Below, piece by piece: positions 26,389-35,143 of a stretch of DNA of 64,000 bases (position 1 is the stretch's first letter; each line of letters begins with the position of its first letter). Below the pieces are notes generated by a model. It did not search any database. It saw only the letters and a list, made by a program, of their open reading frames with translations, and was not told where the DNA came from. The DNA comes from JAKVBK01 sp022447275. Its GTDB lineage: Bacteria > Pseudomonadota > Alphaproteobacteria > Rhodobacterales > Rhodobacteraceae. The translations under genes and the position numbers were made by a program. Location of the stretch: assembly GCA_047125605.1 (NCBI GenBank), contig CP138932.1, forward strand, positions 2,728,001-2,792,000, in the 5' to 3' direction.

Positions 26389-26418
26389 CCTCTCGTTGGG
26401 GAGAGGTGTCCCACGGAC
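26389..26418 (-). ncRNA. Candidate serC-type RNA leader motif
   Basis: In the transcript orientation (minus strand) two hairpins follow one another. The first is GTCC-GTG-GGAC (26418-26408), a tight triloop. The second is CCTCTC-CCCAAC-GAGAGG (26406-26389), a 6-bp stem. They end 24 bases before the serC start codon and close to its ribosome site. A conserved 'serC' RNA motif with two small hairpins has been described upstream of serC in Alphaproteobacteria; position and form fit, but the match is from memory. Confidence 0.6.
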
Positions 26419-26606
26419 GCGTTTAGAAGGGCGCAGGGCACAGCACAAGCCCAAAATGGACCACAGGCGACACCTGCCGACTCAAATACGACGCGCTTTG
26501 TGCAGGATCGGAAACACAGCCCGCCTGTTAATGCCGCCTCCCCCCCTCGCATCTGGAGGTGAAACCGGCTAGGTCGCCCGCAGCACAGACGGAAAGTGAG
26601 GCTGCC

Positions 26607-27467
26607 ATGGCCCTAATCACGCTTATCGCAGCCCCGGGCGGCCTCCGCACGTCGCGCGCCACAGAGCTGGCCGCAAGCTGGGGCTGCACCCCGCCCGCAT
26701 GGCTGGCAGAGAATGAGGCCTGCCAGATGGCGGGCACTGCCCCCGAAGGCGCCTGGGAGGCCCTGCAGGCCGACGGCATAGATTTGTGCGTACAAGACGC
26801 AGCTCCTGCCCCCATCAAGCTGCTGCTGGCCGATATGGACAGCACGATGATCGGGCAGGAATGCGTGGATGAACTGGCAGATCTGGCCGGCGTTGGCCCA
26901 CGCGTAGCCGACATTACAGCGCGTGCCATGAATGGCGAGCTTGATTTCAACGCAGCCCTGACAGAGCGCGTCGGCCTGCTGAAAGACCTGCCGGTTTCCG
27001 TGATTGATCAGGTCATGGCCGAGCGCATCACGTACGCCTCTGGCGGGGCAACATTGATCGCGACGATGAAGGCCCGCGGCGCGCTGACCGCCCTTGTTTC
27101 AGGCGGGTTCACCGCCTTTACCAGCCGGGTCGGAGCGCATCTGGGGTTTGATCGCAACCGTGCCAACATCCTGATCGAGGCCGACGGTAAGCTGACCGGC
27201 GCAGTGGGCCAGCCAATCCTTGGGGCTGAGGCCAAGGTCAGGGCCTTGCAAGACTACGCAACAGAGCTGGGGGTTACCGACGATGCCGTGGCAGCGGTAG
27301 GCGATGGGGCAAATGATTTGCCCATGCTCCAGAAAGCCGCCTTGGGCGTGGCGCTGCATGCAAAACCATCCGTGCAAGCCCAGGCAAAGCTGCGGGTAAA
27401 CCACGGCGATCTGACGGCGCTTCTGTATCTACAGGGCATTTCGAAGGCGGATTTCGTCACCCCCTAG
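26607..27467 (+). CDS. serB: Phosphoserine phosphatase
   Basis: 286 residues, HAD superfamily. It hydrolyses O-phosphoserine to serine, the last step of the pathway begun by the divergent serC-serA genes. Motif I is LLLADMDSTMIGQE (nucleophile Asp plus Asp+2), motif II is TALVSGGFTAF (Ser), motif III has the Lys in LGAEAKV, and motif IV is AVGDGANDLPML. The first ~70 residues form the extra N-terminal domain usual in proteobacterial SerB. The start at 26607 has GTGAGG just upstream; a longer upstream frame lacks support. Confidence 0.95.
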   Translation: MALITLIAAPGGLRTSRATELAASWGCTPPAWLAENEACQMAGTAPEGAWEALQADGIDLCVQDAAPAPIKLLLADMDSTMIGQECVDELADLAGVGPRVADITARAMNGELDFNAALTERVGLLKDLPVSVIDQVMAERITYASGGATLIATMKARGALTALVSGGFTAFTSRVGAHLGFDRNRANILIEADGKLTGAVGQPILGAEAKVRALQDYATELGVTDDAVAAVGDGANDLPMLQKAALGVALHAKPSVQAQAKLRVNHGDLTALLYLQGISKADFVTP

Positions 27468-27524
27468 CCCGCCGTTTTCATGCCCGGCTGGCTTGGCTGC
27501 GCCGTCATCGGCCCCGCCACGGCA

Positions 27525-28967
27525 TCAGCCGTCATAGGAGCCGGTTGCAACAGCCAAGGCAGCTGACGCGTTATAGACTGCGGCGCGGGCATCCGCGAGC
27601 GCCTCTATGGCAACATACTCATTGAGCGCCGCCAAGGACGCGGCCGAGATGGTACCAATTCCAGCCACATAGGCGCTTTCTGCGGCATCGGCTGTGCGCT
27701 TTGCAGCCGCCACCAAATCCTGTGCGGCCCGGTGCACGGCCAGCGATGTCGTGAGCGCCTGATAGGCTAGACCGACCTCTTGGCTGGTCACAGACCGGGC
27801 AATCTCAACACTGGTTTTCGCAGAGCTCACCCGGTTTTGCGCATTGCTGAGGCGCGTTGCCTTGAGCCCCCTGTCGTAGATCGGAATCGTCAGACCCAGA
27901 AAAACGCCGGAACTTGACGTGCCGCCGATCCCATTTGCCTCAAAGCCGTTGACGCTGAGGCCGCTGTTTCCGACCGGCAGATTTGCCCCGCTATAGATCT
28001 TTGGCAGGTAAGACGCGGCCACCGCGTCCAGATCGTACTCCGCCGCACGCACTTCGGCGAGGGCTGCAAGCACTTCGGGGTGCGAACGCATGGCGTTTTG
28101 CACATAGGCGTCGAGTGTTTTGCTGCCCGGCGATGGCAAACTTCCCGTGGTGGGCCGTATGCGAACCCGCGTACTGGGGGGGATGTTCAAGGCAGAGGCG
28201 AGCATCACGCGCGCCGCCCCGATCTCACCCCTGATCTGGGATTGAACAACGCGGGTCTGGGCCACAAGCTGTTCCGATTGTGCCACCTCCACATCGTTGC
28301 CCAGCCCCGCCGCCTTGCGCTTTCTGGCGGCATCAAGAAGTTGCTCTGCCCGTTGCAACGCGGCGGTGGAGGCCTGATTTTTCCTCAGCGCGGCATTCAA
28401 ACGATGGTAGTGCGTCGACACATCGAAAATCAGCTGGAGATGCACCCTGTTGAACTGGAGTTCGGCAACCCTTGCCAGTTGGTTAGCGGCTTGCTGACGG
28501 GAAATGTTCTCGCCGAAATCAAACAGCAGCCACGACGCGCCCAGCACGGCGGCCACGCCGCTTGCCTCCGTTGTCACCGTTGAGGGCGGCAACAATGCGG
28601 GATCCACATTGGTGTTGAAGCGCTGGCCCCCGGCAATAACCGACGCGGTCACAAGCGGAAGCAGCGCAGATTTGACGGCTTTGACGTCTTGCCCGGCACG
28701 ACGCGCGGCCAGCCATGCCTTTCGGGTCAATGGGTTTCTGCTTTGGGCAAGGTCGATCAGCTGCGGCAAGGAATAGACGGTGCTGGTCGACACGCTGGGC
28801 AGGTTCTTCTGCTCCGCGGCCAGTTCGGCCGAGAGCGCGGCATCGGCCTGCTTGGTTTCCGCAGAATCGACAATCGGGCTGGATGCGCCATATGGGCCGC
28901 GCCCGTTCGGGCCGGGCTGACATCCCGCCAATAGCAGCGACAGAGCAAGACCTGTGAGTATTCTCAT
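27525..28967 (-). CDS. Outer-membrane efflux channel lipoprotein (TolC/NodT family)
   Basis: 480 residues from the ATG at 28967, which has AAGGA eight bases upstream. A lipoprotein signal peptide is clear (LTGLALSLLLAGC). The mature part shows the two OEP repeats of TolC-like channels: long alpha-helical, Ala/Gln-rich segments with LAQSRNPL, and the second-half AYLPKIYSG-type motif (SYLPKIYSG). It would form the trimeric tunnel for the inner-membrane pump encoded just upstream (FUSC plus HlyD), giving a complete tripartite exporter. The gene follows the FUSC stop by five bases and closes the operon. Confidence 0.88.
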   Translation of the reverse strand: MRILTGLALSLLLAGCQPGPNGRGPYGASSPIVDSAETKQADAALSAELAAEQKNLPSVSTSTVYSLPQLIDLAQSRNPLTRKAWLAARRAGQDVKAVKSALLPLVTASVIAGGQRFNTNVDPALLPPSTVTTEASGVAAVLGASWLLFDFGENISRQQAANQLARVAELQFNRVHLQLIFDVSTHYHRLNAALRKNQASTAALQRAEQLLDAARKRKAAGLGNDVEVAQSEQLVAQTRVVQSQIRGEIGAARVMLASALNIPPSTRVRIRPTTGSLPSPGSKTLDAYVQNAMRSHPEVLAALAEVRAAEYDLDAVAASYLPKIYSGANLPVGNSGLSVNGFEANGIGGTSSSGVFLGLTIPIYDRGLKATRLSNAQNRVSSAKTSVEIARSVTSQEVGLAYQALTTSLAVHRAAQDLVAAAKRTADAAESAYVAGIGTISAASLAALNEYVAIEALADARAAVYNASAALAVATGSYDG

Positions 28968-28972
28968 GGCAA

Positions 28973-30577
28973 TCATCCTTCAACACTCACAGCTTCGTTC
29001 CGGCCTTCTTCCGCCTTACTGCTTGGCAGAGGGCGGGTGCATTTCACGATATCCAAAAAGAGTCGATTCGCTTCGATCCAAAGTGAATTTAGCCTAGATT
29101 TTGCGCTGGCGCTCAAGGTGGGATCCTGCCCGGCTACATAAATCTGGCGCCGCAATTCCGCCACCTGATCCGTCAACGCCAGCATGTGGTTCCCATCGTC
29201 CTTCTGAGCAAGATTACGCGCCGCGTTCCGTCCCTTGAGGAAGGCAAGGCGCTCTTGGAAACGGGGTTCTGGTTTGTCCGTCAGGAAGGTCTGAAACGTG
29301 ACGGTGACAATCAGCGTTCCCAACAGGATGCCGCAGAATCTGCCCCAGGCGATTGCCAGATCCACCTCCGGGCCTGATGAATTCACGACAGTCAGCAGGA
29401 ACACCAGCGCCACCTGCAAACCCAGATAAGAGACCACTTCATTGGACAGGGCGATCCACGCGGCCGGGAACAACACCACCGCACATACCAGCCCCAGCTG
29501 TGACGCATCATTGATCTGAGGGATGATCCAGAGCAGCGTCGCAACTGTGACAACCGCCCCCACAAGGAACCCGCCCATCCTCAGCCTGGCTTTGTAAAAG
29601 GTCTCGAACTTGGTCGAGATCGAGATCAAGAATGTGGTGATCGTGATCGTGTGTATCTCTGGCCACTTCAAAAGTAGAAAAACGAAATAGCTGATCGCAA
29701 CAGCCAGCGTGGCAACGAGCGCAAAACGGATATCGGGCTGGGCGGTCGGCTCTGCGCTGGCCTCAGGGCTGGGCTCTGACTGCGCCGGATCGGTTTGGGC
29801 CAAGGGCGCTGCATCCTGTGGCGTTGTCTGCACCGCGGCGCGTGCAAGGTTGCGCGCAGTGTCATCCGACAGCGCTTCCAGTTGAGAAATCGATCCGGGC
29901 AGAAAGCCACTTTTGCGAATTTGCTTCAGCGGTTCAGAAACGTCCCGCGCGCCAGCCAGCAAAAAGGACCGGACCCGCTTTTGAACCGCGCGCGCCCCAT
30001 CTGGAGCACCGCCCAGAACTTTTTGCCGCAAGTCCAGCTCATTGCGGACAAACTTCAGCGGCAACCGCCCCAACACCAACTGCGCCAGGATGAGCAACGC
30101 CATCGGCAGCAAGATAATGGCCACCAGCCAAAACATCCCCCGCAGGATCAAACCCGGATATGGGATCAGGTCGAGGCCACTCAACACCTCAAAAAAGATC
30201 ATTCCGGCCGTAGTGATGATAGCACCTTCTTTGCTGGCACTGGCAACGTAGAAACAGCCAAATGTCGCGATGAACATCAGCGGTATTCGCAACGCGGGTT
30301 GCCCGGATGTTGCCATGAGCGCAAGGGTCAGCAGGCCAACTGCAAGCAGCGCAGCGAACATCAATGCGACAGCGATAGCGATCGTCTCAAAGGCGCCCGG
30401 GCGCACGGCAAAGAGGATCAGATAGGCCGAAAGGGCTGTCTCCGGCAGGCTCAAATGCTTGGAGAACACGATCGTCAGGCCGACAAGCGCAGCCAGCACG
30501 AGCGCCTTGTAAGCCCTGTCGCCAAGGTCATAGGGCCATAAATCGGAAAACACCAAAAACGATTGCAGCCGCTTCAA
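28973..30577 (-). CDS. FUSC-type inner-membrane exporter (AaeB-like aromatic acid pump)
   Basis: 534 residues with two clusters of membrane helices (about 25-170 and 285-420) separated by a soluble region. This is the layout of the FUSC/AaeB family, which exports aromatic carboxylic acids such as p-hydroxybenzoate. The C-terminal ~100 residues are hydrophilic. Its start overlaps the HlyD gene stop by four bases. It is shorter than E. coli AaeB (~650), mostly in the soluble parts. The substrate is inferred from family only. Confidence 0.8.
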   Translation of the reverse strand: MKRLQSFLVFSDLWPYDLGDRAYKALVLAALVGLTIVFSKHLSLPETALSAYLILFAVRPGAFETIAIAVALMFAALLAVGLLTLALMATSGQPALRIPLMFIATFGCFYVASASKEGAIITTAGMIFFEVLSGLDLIPYPGLILRGMFWLVAIILLPMALLILAQLVLGRLPLKFVRNELDLRQKVLGGAPDGARAVQKRVRSFLLAGARDVSEPLKQIRKSGFLPGSISQLEALSDDTARNLARAAVQTTPQDAAPLAQTDPAQSEPSPEASAEPTAQPDIRFALVATLAVAISYFVFLLLKWPEIHTITITTFLISISTKFETFYKARLRMGGFLVGAVVTVATLLWIIPQINDASQLGLVCAVVLFPAAWIALSNEVVSYLGLQVALVFLLTVVNSSGPEVDLAIAWGRFCGILLGTLIVTVTFQTFLTDKPEPRFQERLAFLKGRNAARNLAQKDDGNHMLALTDQVAELRRQIYVAGQDPTLSASAKSRLNSLWIEANRLFLDIVKCTRPLPSSKAEEGRNEAVSVEG

Positions 30578-31620
30578 GGCTCACCCAGCGAGATAATTGC
30601 GCTGGCTCCCACCCTCAGGAAGTCGGGATATGGCGTGTCTAGCTTGAGATGGACGGGATATCTTTTGGCAAGGCGCACCCAATCCGTTGTCGGCGGGACG
30701 TAGGGCAGAAAACTCCCCAATTCCAAAGCATCGTGGGTCTGCACGCCCCAGCCCACGGAATGAACAGTGCCACGCACCGGTTGGTCAGGGTGGGACAGAA
30801 CCCAGATCGTGGCGGGTGTCCCCTCCTCAATCTCGGCAAGTTCTGTTTCCTTGAAGAACCCCTCTGCGTACCAGCTGTCGTCATTGATCAGGCTCATGAC
30901 GGGCACCTCCGGCAAGATCCATTCGCCAGCCAGGATTGATACCCCAACTGCCTTGCCGTCGAAGGGCGCGTATATTTTGGTGCGCGCCAAAAGGTTCTCG
31001 GAAATGGCCAGTGCCGCCTCAGCGGCCACAAGATTTGCGTCGAGAACTTCGGTTGTCTTGACCAGCGCGCTGGCCGCTTCCGCGGTCCGGATCGCAACCT
31101 GCAGGGATACCTCTGCATCAGCTGCAACCGTTTTTGCCTCATCGAGCGATTGCTGCGACGCGATCCCCTGATCAACCAAGGGGCTCAGGCGGCTCACCGT
31201 GGCCTGTGCCAGCTTCAGGTTTTCGGTGGCGCGATCAACTTCCGCCGCTGCGGACGCCGCATTTGCGCTTTCGGCCTGTATTGTGCGCTCTGCCTCACGA
31301 ATTGCGGCCTGCACGGCGGCTACATTTGCTTCCGCCTGGGCCTTTTCCAGCTCGTAGTTCGTGGGATCGATCTCAAACAGCAGATCGCCTTTGGCGACCG
31401 TGTCGTTCTCTGCAACATAGACGGCCTTCAATTGCCCGGGCACGCCTGCGGAAATATTCGCCACTTCGGCGGAAATCGCGGCATCTGTCGATCGCGGATT
31501 GTGAGACAGGTTTGCCAATACAATCCAGGTGGACAGCAGGGCCGACAGGACAATGCCCCCGAAGACGGCCCAGCCAAGGTAACGTTTCTTAGGGGGCGTG
31601 GGTTCGTTTGGGAGCGACAT
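30574..31620 (-). CDS. HlyD/EmrA-type membrane fusion protein (AaeA-like)
   Basis: 348 residues from the ATG at 31620. One N-terminal membrane anchor (YLGWAVFGGIVLSALLSTWIVL) is followed by a lipoyl-like half (ISAGVPGQLKAVYVAENDTVAKGDLLFEID), a long alpha-helical hairpin (~100-210), the second lipoyl half (IYAPFDGKAVGVSILAGEWILP) and a beta-barrel. It bridges the FUSC pump and the outer-membrane channel across the periplasm. Its start touches the stop of the DUF1656 gene (TGATG). Confidence 0.88.
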   Translation of the reverse strand: MSLPNEPTPPKKRYLGWAVFGGIVLSALLSTWIVLANLSHNPRSTDAAISAEVANISAGVPGQLKAVYVAENDTVAKGDLLFEIDPTNYELEKAQAEANVAAVQAAIREAERTIQAESANAASAAAEVDRATENLKLAQATVSRLSPLVDQGIASQQSLDEAKTVAADAEVSLQVAIRTAEAASALVKTTEVLDANLVAAEAALAISENLLARTKIYAPFDGKAVGVSILAGEWILPEVPVMSLINDDSWYAEGFFKETELAEIEEGTPATIWVLSHPDQPVRGTVHSVGWGVQTHDALELGSFLPYVPPTTDWVRLAKRYPVHLKLDTPYPDFLRVGASAIISLGEP

Positions 31621-31820
31621 CAAAGAAAGACCATCAGCCAGAAAAGGTTGGCGCCCAGCAGGATCGTGAACCCGTAGGCAAGGGCCGGGTAGGGAAGCGC
31701 TGGTAGGAAGTTGGATGCACTGAACACGCCGTGGGCGATGATTGCGCAGGCAATACCAACCATCAGGCAGGCCGCCCAAGCCGGAAAATAAGAGCCGAAA
31801 ATTGTGATGGATGGAGCCAT
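31620..31820 (-). CDS. Small DUF1656 membrane protein (AaeX-like)
   Basis: 66 residues with two hydrophobic helices (about 12-33 and 44-65). It starts MAPSITIFGSYFPAW, the pattern of the DUF1656/AaeX proteins always encoded in front of aromatic-acid efflux genes. It is the first gene of the four-gene operon DUF1656-HlyD-FUSC-OMF. The role of this family is unknown; it may assemble with the pump. The ~220 bases upstream should hold the operon promoter; no clear operator was seen. Confidence 0.8.
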   Translation of the reverse strand: MAPSITIFGSYFPAWAACLMVGIACAIIAHGVFSASNFLPALPYPALAYGFTILLGANLFWLMVFL

Positions 31821-32042
31821 GTCAAACCCAAGTCGAAAAGTGACAGCAAAGCGTGCTCCGATCAGGAAGCAACATCAAGAATAACATGGCAATAGAGTAT
31901 ATGACCGCACGGTGCACCCCCGTGCTTTCTATGCGGATGCACAACGCACCGCCCACGTCAGGCCGCGCAGGGGCGCAGTGTCAAATCTGCACCCAGAGTA
32001 TCAAGCGTCCCCAGGTCTCAAATCAGGTCGGTGCAGGTGATT

Positions 32043-33026
32043 TCAAGCTGAGCCGGCAGCGCCAAACAGAGACGGCACTGCATTCAAACGCGCGGCCTCA
32101 ATGCCCCGGCGGTTGGGCAGGGGTGCGCGGGCAAAAGCCTGCGCCGTGGGGTCAGCGTCCTCAAGCGCGCCAAGTCGCACCAGCAGGGCGGCCATCACCG
32201 CGTTGGAAGCGCGGGTGGTGCCGTCCGAAATCTTGAGCGCAACGCCGTGGCCCGTGCCGGGCAGGATGCCAAGAAACACCCCCTCTGCCCCGGTCTTGAT
32301 CGCGCCGCGCCCGTTCATGGCCCGCATCAGATGCGTACAGGCCCGCCCCTCGCCAGCGACAAGCTCCGGGTGGGCCATCATCGCATCGCGCAACCGGCCC
32401 TCGGCGCTGTCTGCATCGGCCACGGCAAACCCCTGCGCCGCACGGGCCAGACCCGCCAGCGATGTGGCGAAGTTGGGCGCCGAGCACCCATCGATGCCAA
32501 AACCGGGACTTTCCTCTGCGCAGCTGTCCTCAAACGCGGCACGCACCTGGCGTTGCAGTGGGTGGTCCGGGTCAACATATTCGGGCGCGCCGCCGATGTG
32601 CTTGTTCAACATCAAAAAGCCCGCATGCTTGCCAGAGCAATTGTTGTGAATCTGGCACGGGCTTTCGCCGGCCCGGATCAGATCATCGCGTGCGGGAATG
32701 TCGGCAGGTTCCTGAGAGCCGCAGCGCAGGTCATCATCGTGCAGGCCCATGTCAGCCAGCCACTGACCAACCCGGTCTGTGTGAATGGCCGCCCCCTGAT
32801 GGCTGGCGCAGGCCAAGGCCATCTGTTCCGTGCTCAGATCAAGGCCACTGCGCACGAGGGGCAGGGCCTGAATCATCTTACAGGCAGAGCGCGGCAGGAT
32901 GATCTCATCGGGGTTACCCCAACTTGCCTCGATCTCGCCATCGGGGCCGATAATGACGGCATGCCCCTGATGAAACGATTCGAGAAATGCACCGCGCCAG
33001 ACTTCGACAAGGGTTTCAGCTGCCAT
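32043..33026 (-). CDS. Asparaginase (Rhizobium AnsA-type, PF06089)
   Basis: 327 residues of the thermolabile asparaginase family, unrelated in sequence to E. coli AnsB. It hydrolyses asparagine to aspartate and ammonia. Recognisable are the beta-lactamase-like PRSACKMIQALPLV (Ser and Lys in SxxK), CASHQGAAIHTDRV, CQIHNNCSGKHAGFL with the conserved Cys/Lys, and GIDGCSAPNFA. The start at 33026 follows GGAGAG. It is divergent from the IalB-like gene, with 157 bases between. Confidence 0.9.
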   Translation of the reverse strand: MAAETLVEVWRGAFLESFHQGHAVIIGPDGEIEASWGNPDEIILPRSACKMIQALPLVRSGLDLSTEQMALACASHQGAAIHTDRVGQWLADMGLHDDDLRCGSQEPADIPARDDLIRAGESPCQIHNNCSGKHAGFLMLNKHIGGAPEYVDPDHPLQRQVRAAFEDSCAEESPGFGIDGCSAPNFATSLAGLARAAQGFAVADADSAEGRLRDAMMAHPELVAGEGRACTHLMRAMNGRGAIKTGAEGVFLGILPGTGHGVALKISDGTTRASNAVMAALLVRLGALEDADPTAQAFARAPLPNRRGIEAARLNAVPSLFGAAGSA

Positions 33027-33183
33027 CTCAGGGCTCTCCTCACGCAAAATTACGCCGAGAGGTCTTTCGCGACCTTCCGCTTTGGCGTAAACCCTATTTC
33101 ATTGAGGACACGCAAGATCCGCAACCCCAAAGCGCACGGCAGACGCGCAGGCGACCCGGATCATAGGCAGAAAGCGCAGAGCA

Positions 33184-33714
33184 ATGATCCGCCAAACACT
33201 CTTTGCCCTAGGGGCAACCACCCTGATCGCAGCCGCCGGCATGGCGTCGGCACAGGATGTCAGCACCAATCAGGTGGCCAACAAGACGGACTGGTCGGTC
33301 TTTGTGGACGGCGATCCCAAGGAATGCTGGGGCGTTTCGGCACCCACCGAAACCCTCAATACCCGCGACGACAGGATCGTATCTGTCCGGCGTGGCGACA
33401 TTCTTTTGTTCGTGGTGTATCGCCCGGGCGACAATGTGAAGGGCGAAGTGGCCTTTACCGGCGGCTATCCCTTTGCAGAGGGCTCCACGGTGGATGTCCA
33501 GATCGGCGACAGCAGCTTTGAGTTCACCACCAGCGGCGAATGGGCTTGGCCCTCCACCACGGCAGATGATGCCAATGTGGTTGCCGCGATGAAGCGCGGG
33601 CGCAACGCGGTTCTGGTGGCCCGCTCATCCCGCGGTACACGGACTCAGGATACCTTCAGCCTGCTCGGGTTTACCGCAGCTCTCGACGAAGCTGAGAAGC
33701 GCTGCGCCTCCTGA
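33184..33714 (+). CDS. Invasion-associated locus B (IalB) family periplasmic protein
   Basis: 176 residues with a Sec signal peptide (LFALGATTLIAAAGMASA|QD). The mature part follows the IalB pattern: KTDWSVFVDGDPKECWGVSAP at the start, a beta-rich middle (VVYRPGDNVKGEVAFTGGYPF), AMKRGRNAVLVARSSRGT, and a final Cys in EKRCAS that could pair with the Cys of ECWG. Family members are periplasmic proteins of unsettled function. It is followed by an intrinsic terminator. Confidence 0.85.
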   Translation: MIRQTLFALGATTLIAAAGMASAQDVSTNQVANKTDWSVFVDGDPKECWGVSAPTETLNTRDDRIVSVRRGDILLFVVYRPGDNVKGEVAFTGGYPFAEGSTVDVQIGDSSFEFTTSGEWAWPSTTADDANVVAAMKRGRNAVLVARSSRGTRTQDTFSLLGFTAALDEAEKRCAS

Positions 33715-33743
33715 TCCGGCAGCCAAAACAAAACAGATGAATC

Positions 33744-33770
33744 AGGGGCCAGTGTCGCGGCCCCTTTCTT
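33744..33770 (+). terminator. Rho-independent terminator after the IalB-like gene
   Basis: AGGGGCC (33744-33750), 8-base loop, GGCCCCT (33759-33765), then TTCTTTG. It lies 30 bases after the stop. Confidence 0.75.
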
Positions 33771-33822
33771 TGTTCAAGTCTTTCGCTTATATGCCGTCCA
33801 TTCCCGCCGAGAGACGCCAGCT

Positions 33823-35034
33823 ATGACACAGAAGCCAGACTTCAAGGCACCGGCCCGCACCGCGGTCGTGCCCGACACACTGACACTGAAGCGCAGCCCC
33901 GATGCCGATGCCCCCCGCCGCAATCTGGTGGGCCTTACACGCCCGGCCTTGCGCGATGCCCTGCTCGAAGCCGGGACACCTGAAAAACAGGTCAAGATGC
34001 GGGTCAATCAGATCTGGCAGTGGATCTATCAATGGGGTGTGCGGGACTTCACCGCCATGACAAACCTGTCGAAAGCCTATCGGGCCCAGCTTGATGCGCA
34101 TTTCGAGATCGCTGTGCCAGAGGTTGTCCGGCGCGAGATTTCCGCGGACGGCACCCGCAAATATCTGGTGCGGATCGCCGGCGGGCACGAGGTGGAAACC
34201 GTCTATATTCCGGAAGAAGGCCGCGGCACCCTGTGCATCTCCAGTCAGGTCGGATGCACGCTGACATGCTCATTCTGCCACACTGGCACGCAAAAGCTCG
34301 TCCGCAACCTGACCGCCGGTGAAATCATCGGACAGGTCATGCTGGCGCGCGACGACTTGGGCGAATGGCCCGAGCCGGGGGTTGGCACGGGCGATGATGG
34401 CCCCCGTCTGCTGTCCAATATCGTGCTGATGGGGATGGGCGAGCCGCTCTACAATTTCGACGCCGTGCGCGATGCCATGAAGATCGCCATGGACGGGGAG
34501 GGCATCAGCCTGTCGCGCCGCCGCATCACGCTGTCCACCTCGGGCGTCGTGCCAGAAATTGCCAAAACGGCCGAAGAGATCGGGTGCCTGCTGGCGGTGT
34601 CCTTCCATGCCACCACAGATGAGGTGCGCAACACCCTCGTGCCGATCAACAAGCGGTGGAACATCGAGGCTCTGCTTGAAGCGCTGCGCGAGTATCCGCG
34701 TCTGTCCAACTCGGAGCGGATCACCTTCGAATATGTGATGCTCAAGGATGTGAACGACAGCGATGCCGATGCGCGGCGGCTGGTGAAGCTGATCCGGGGC
34801 ATCCCCGCCAAAATCAACCTGATCCCGTTCAATCCTTGGCCCGGCAGCCCCTATGAGCGCTCAGACTGGGACCGGATCGAGGCTTTCGCAGACATCGTCT
34901 ATAAAGCCGGATATGCCAGCCCGATCCGCACCCCGCGCGGTGAAGATATCATGGCCGCCTGCGGGCAGTTGAAATCCGAGACAGAGCGCGCCCGCAAAAG
35001 CCGCGCCCAGATCGCAGCCGAAACCGGGTTGTAA
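33823..35034 (+). CDS. rlmN: 23S rRNA (adenine-2503-C2) / tRNA methyltransferase, radical SAM
   Basis: 403 residues, full length for RlmN. It methylates C2 of A2503 in 23S rRNA and A37 of some tRNAs by a ping-pong radical-SAM mechanism. The [4Fe-4S] motif is CTLTCSFC (near 146-153), and the SAM-binding segment includes VLMGMGEPLYNFDAV. The N-terminal helical domain has RVNQIWQWIYQWG. The two mechanistic cysteines are expected at the VGC and near the C-terminus (IMAACGQL), and both are visible. The N-terminal ~40 residues are longer than in E. coli, as usual in this group. Confidence 0.95.
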   Translation: MTQKPDFKAPARTAVVPDTLTLKRSPDADAPRRNLVGLTRPALRDALLEAGTPEKQVKMRVNQIWQWIYQWGVRDFTAMTNLSKAYRAQLDAHFEIAVPEVVRREISADGTRKYLVRIAGGHEVETVYIPEEGRGTLCISSQVGCTLTCSFCHTGTQKLVRNLTAGEIIGQVMLARDDLGEWPEPGVGTGDDGPRLLSNIVLMGMGEPLYNFDAVRDAMKIAMDGEGISLSRRRITLSTSGVVPEIAKTAEEIGCLLAVSFHATTDEVRNTLVPINKRWNIEALLEALREYPRLSNSERITFEYVMLKDVNDSDADARRLVKLIRGIPAKINLIPFNPWPGSPYERSDWDRIEAFADIVYKAGYASPIRTPRGEDIMAACGQLKSETERARKSRAQIAAETGL

Positions 35035-35143
35035 TCTAGGGTGTAACCCGGCCCGGCCGCCATATCCGTCAATTGAAAAACGCGCTCCAGCCCGCCCCCG
35101 CTATGGGGCGTGGCCGGTTTTGCGCATGGGTGGCTGCGTGCGA

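Noticed and set aside
25075..26562. 495-codon plus-strand frame opposite serC
   Set aside because: serC is unmistakable on the minus strand; the frame has no motif.
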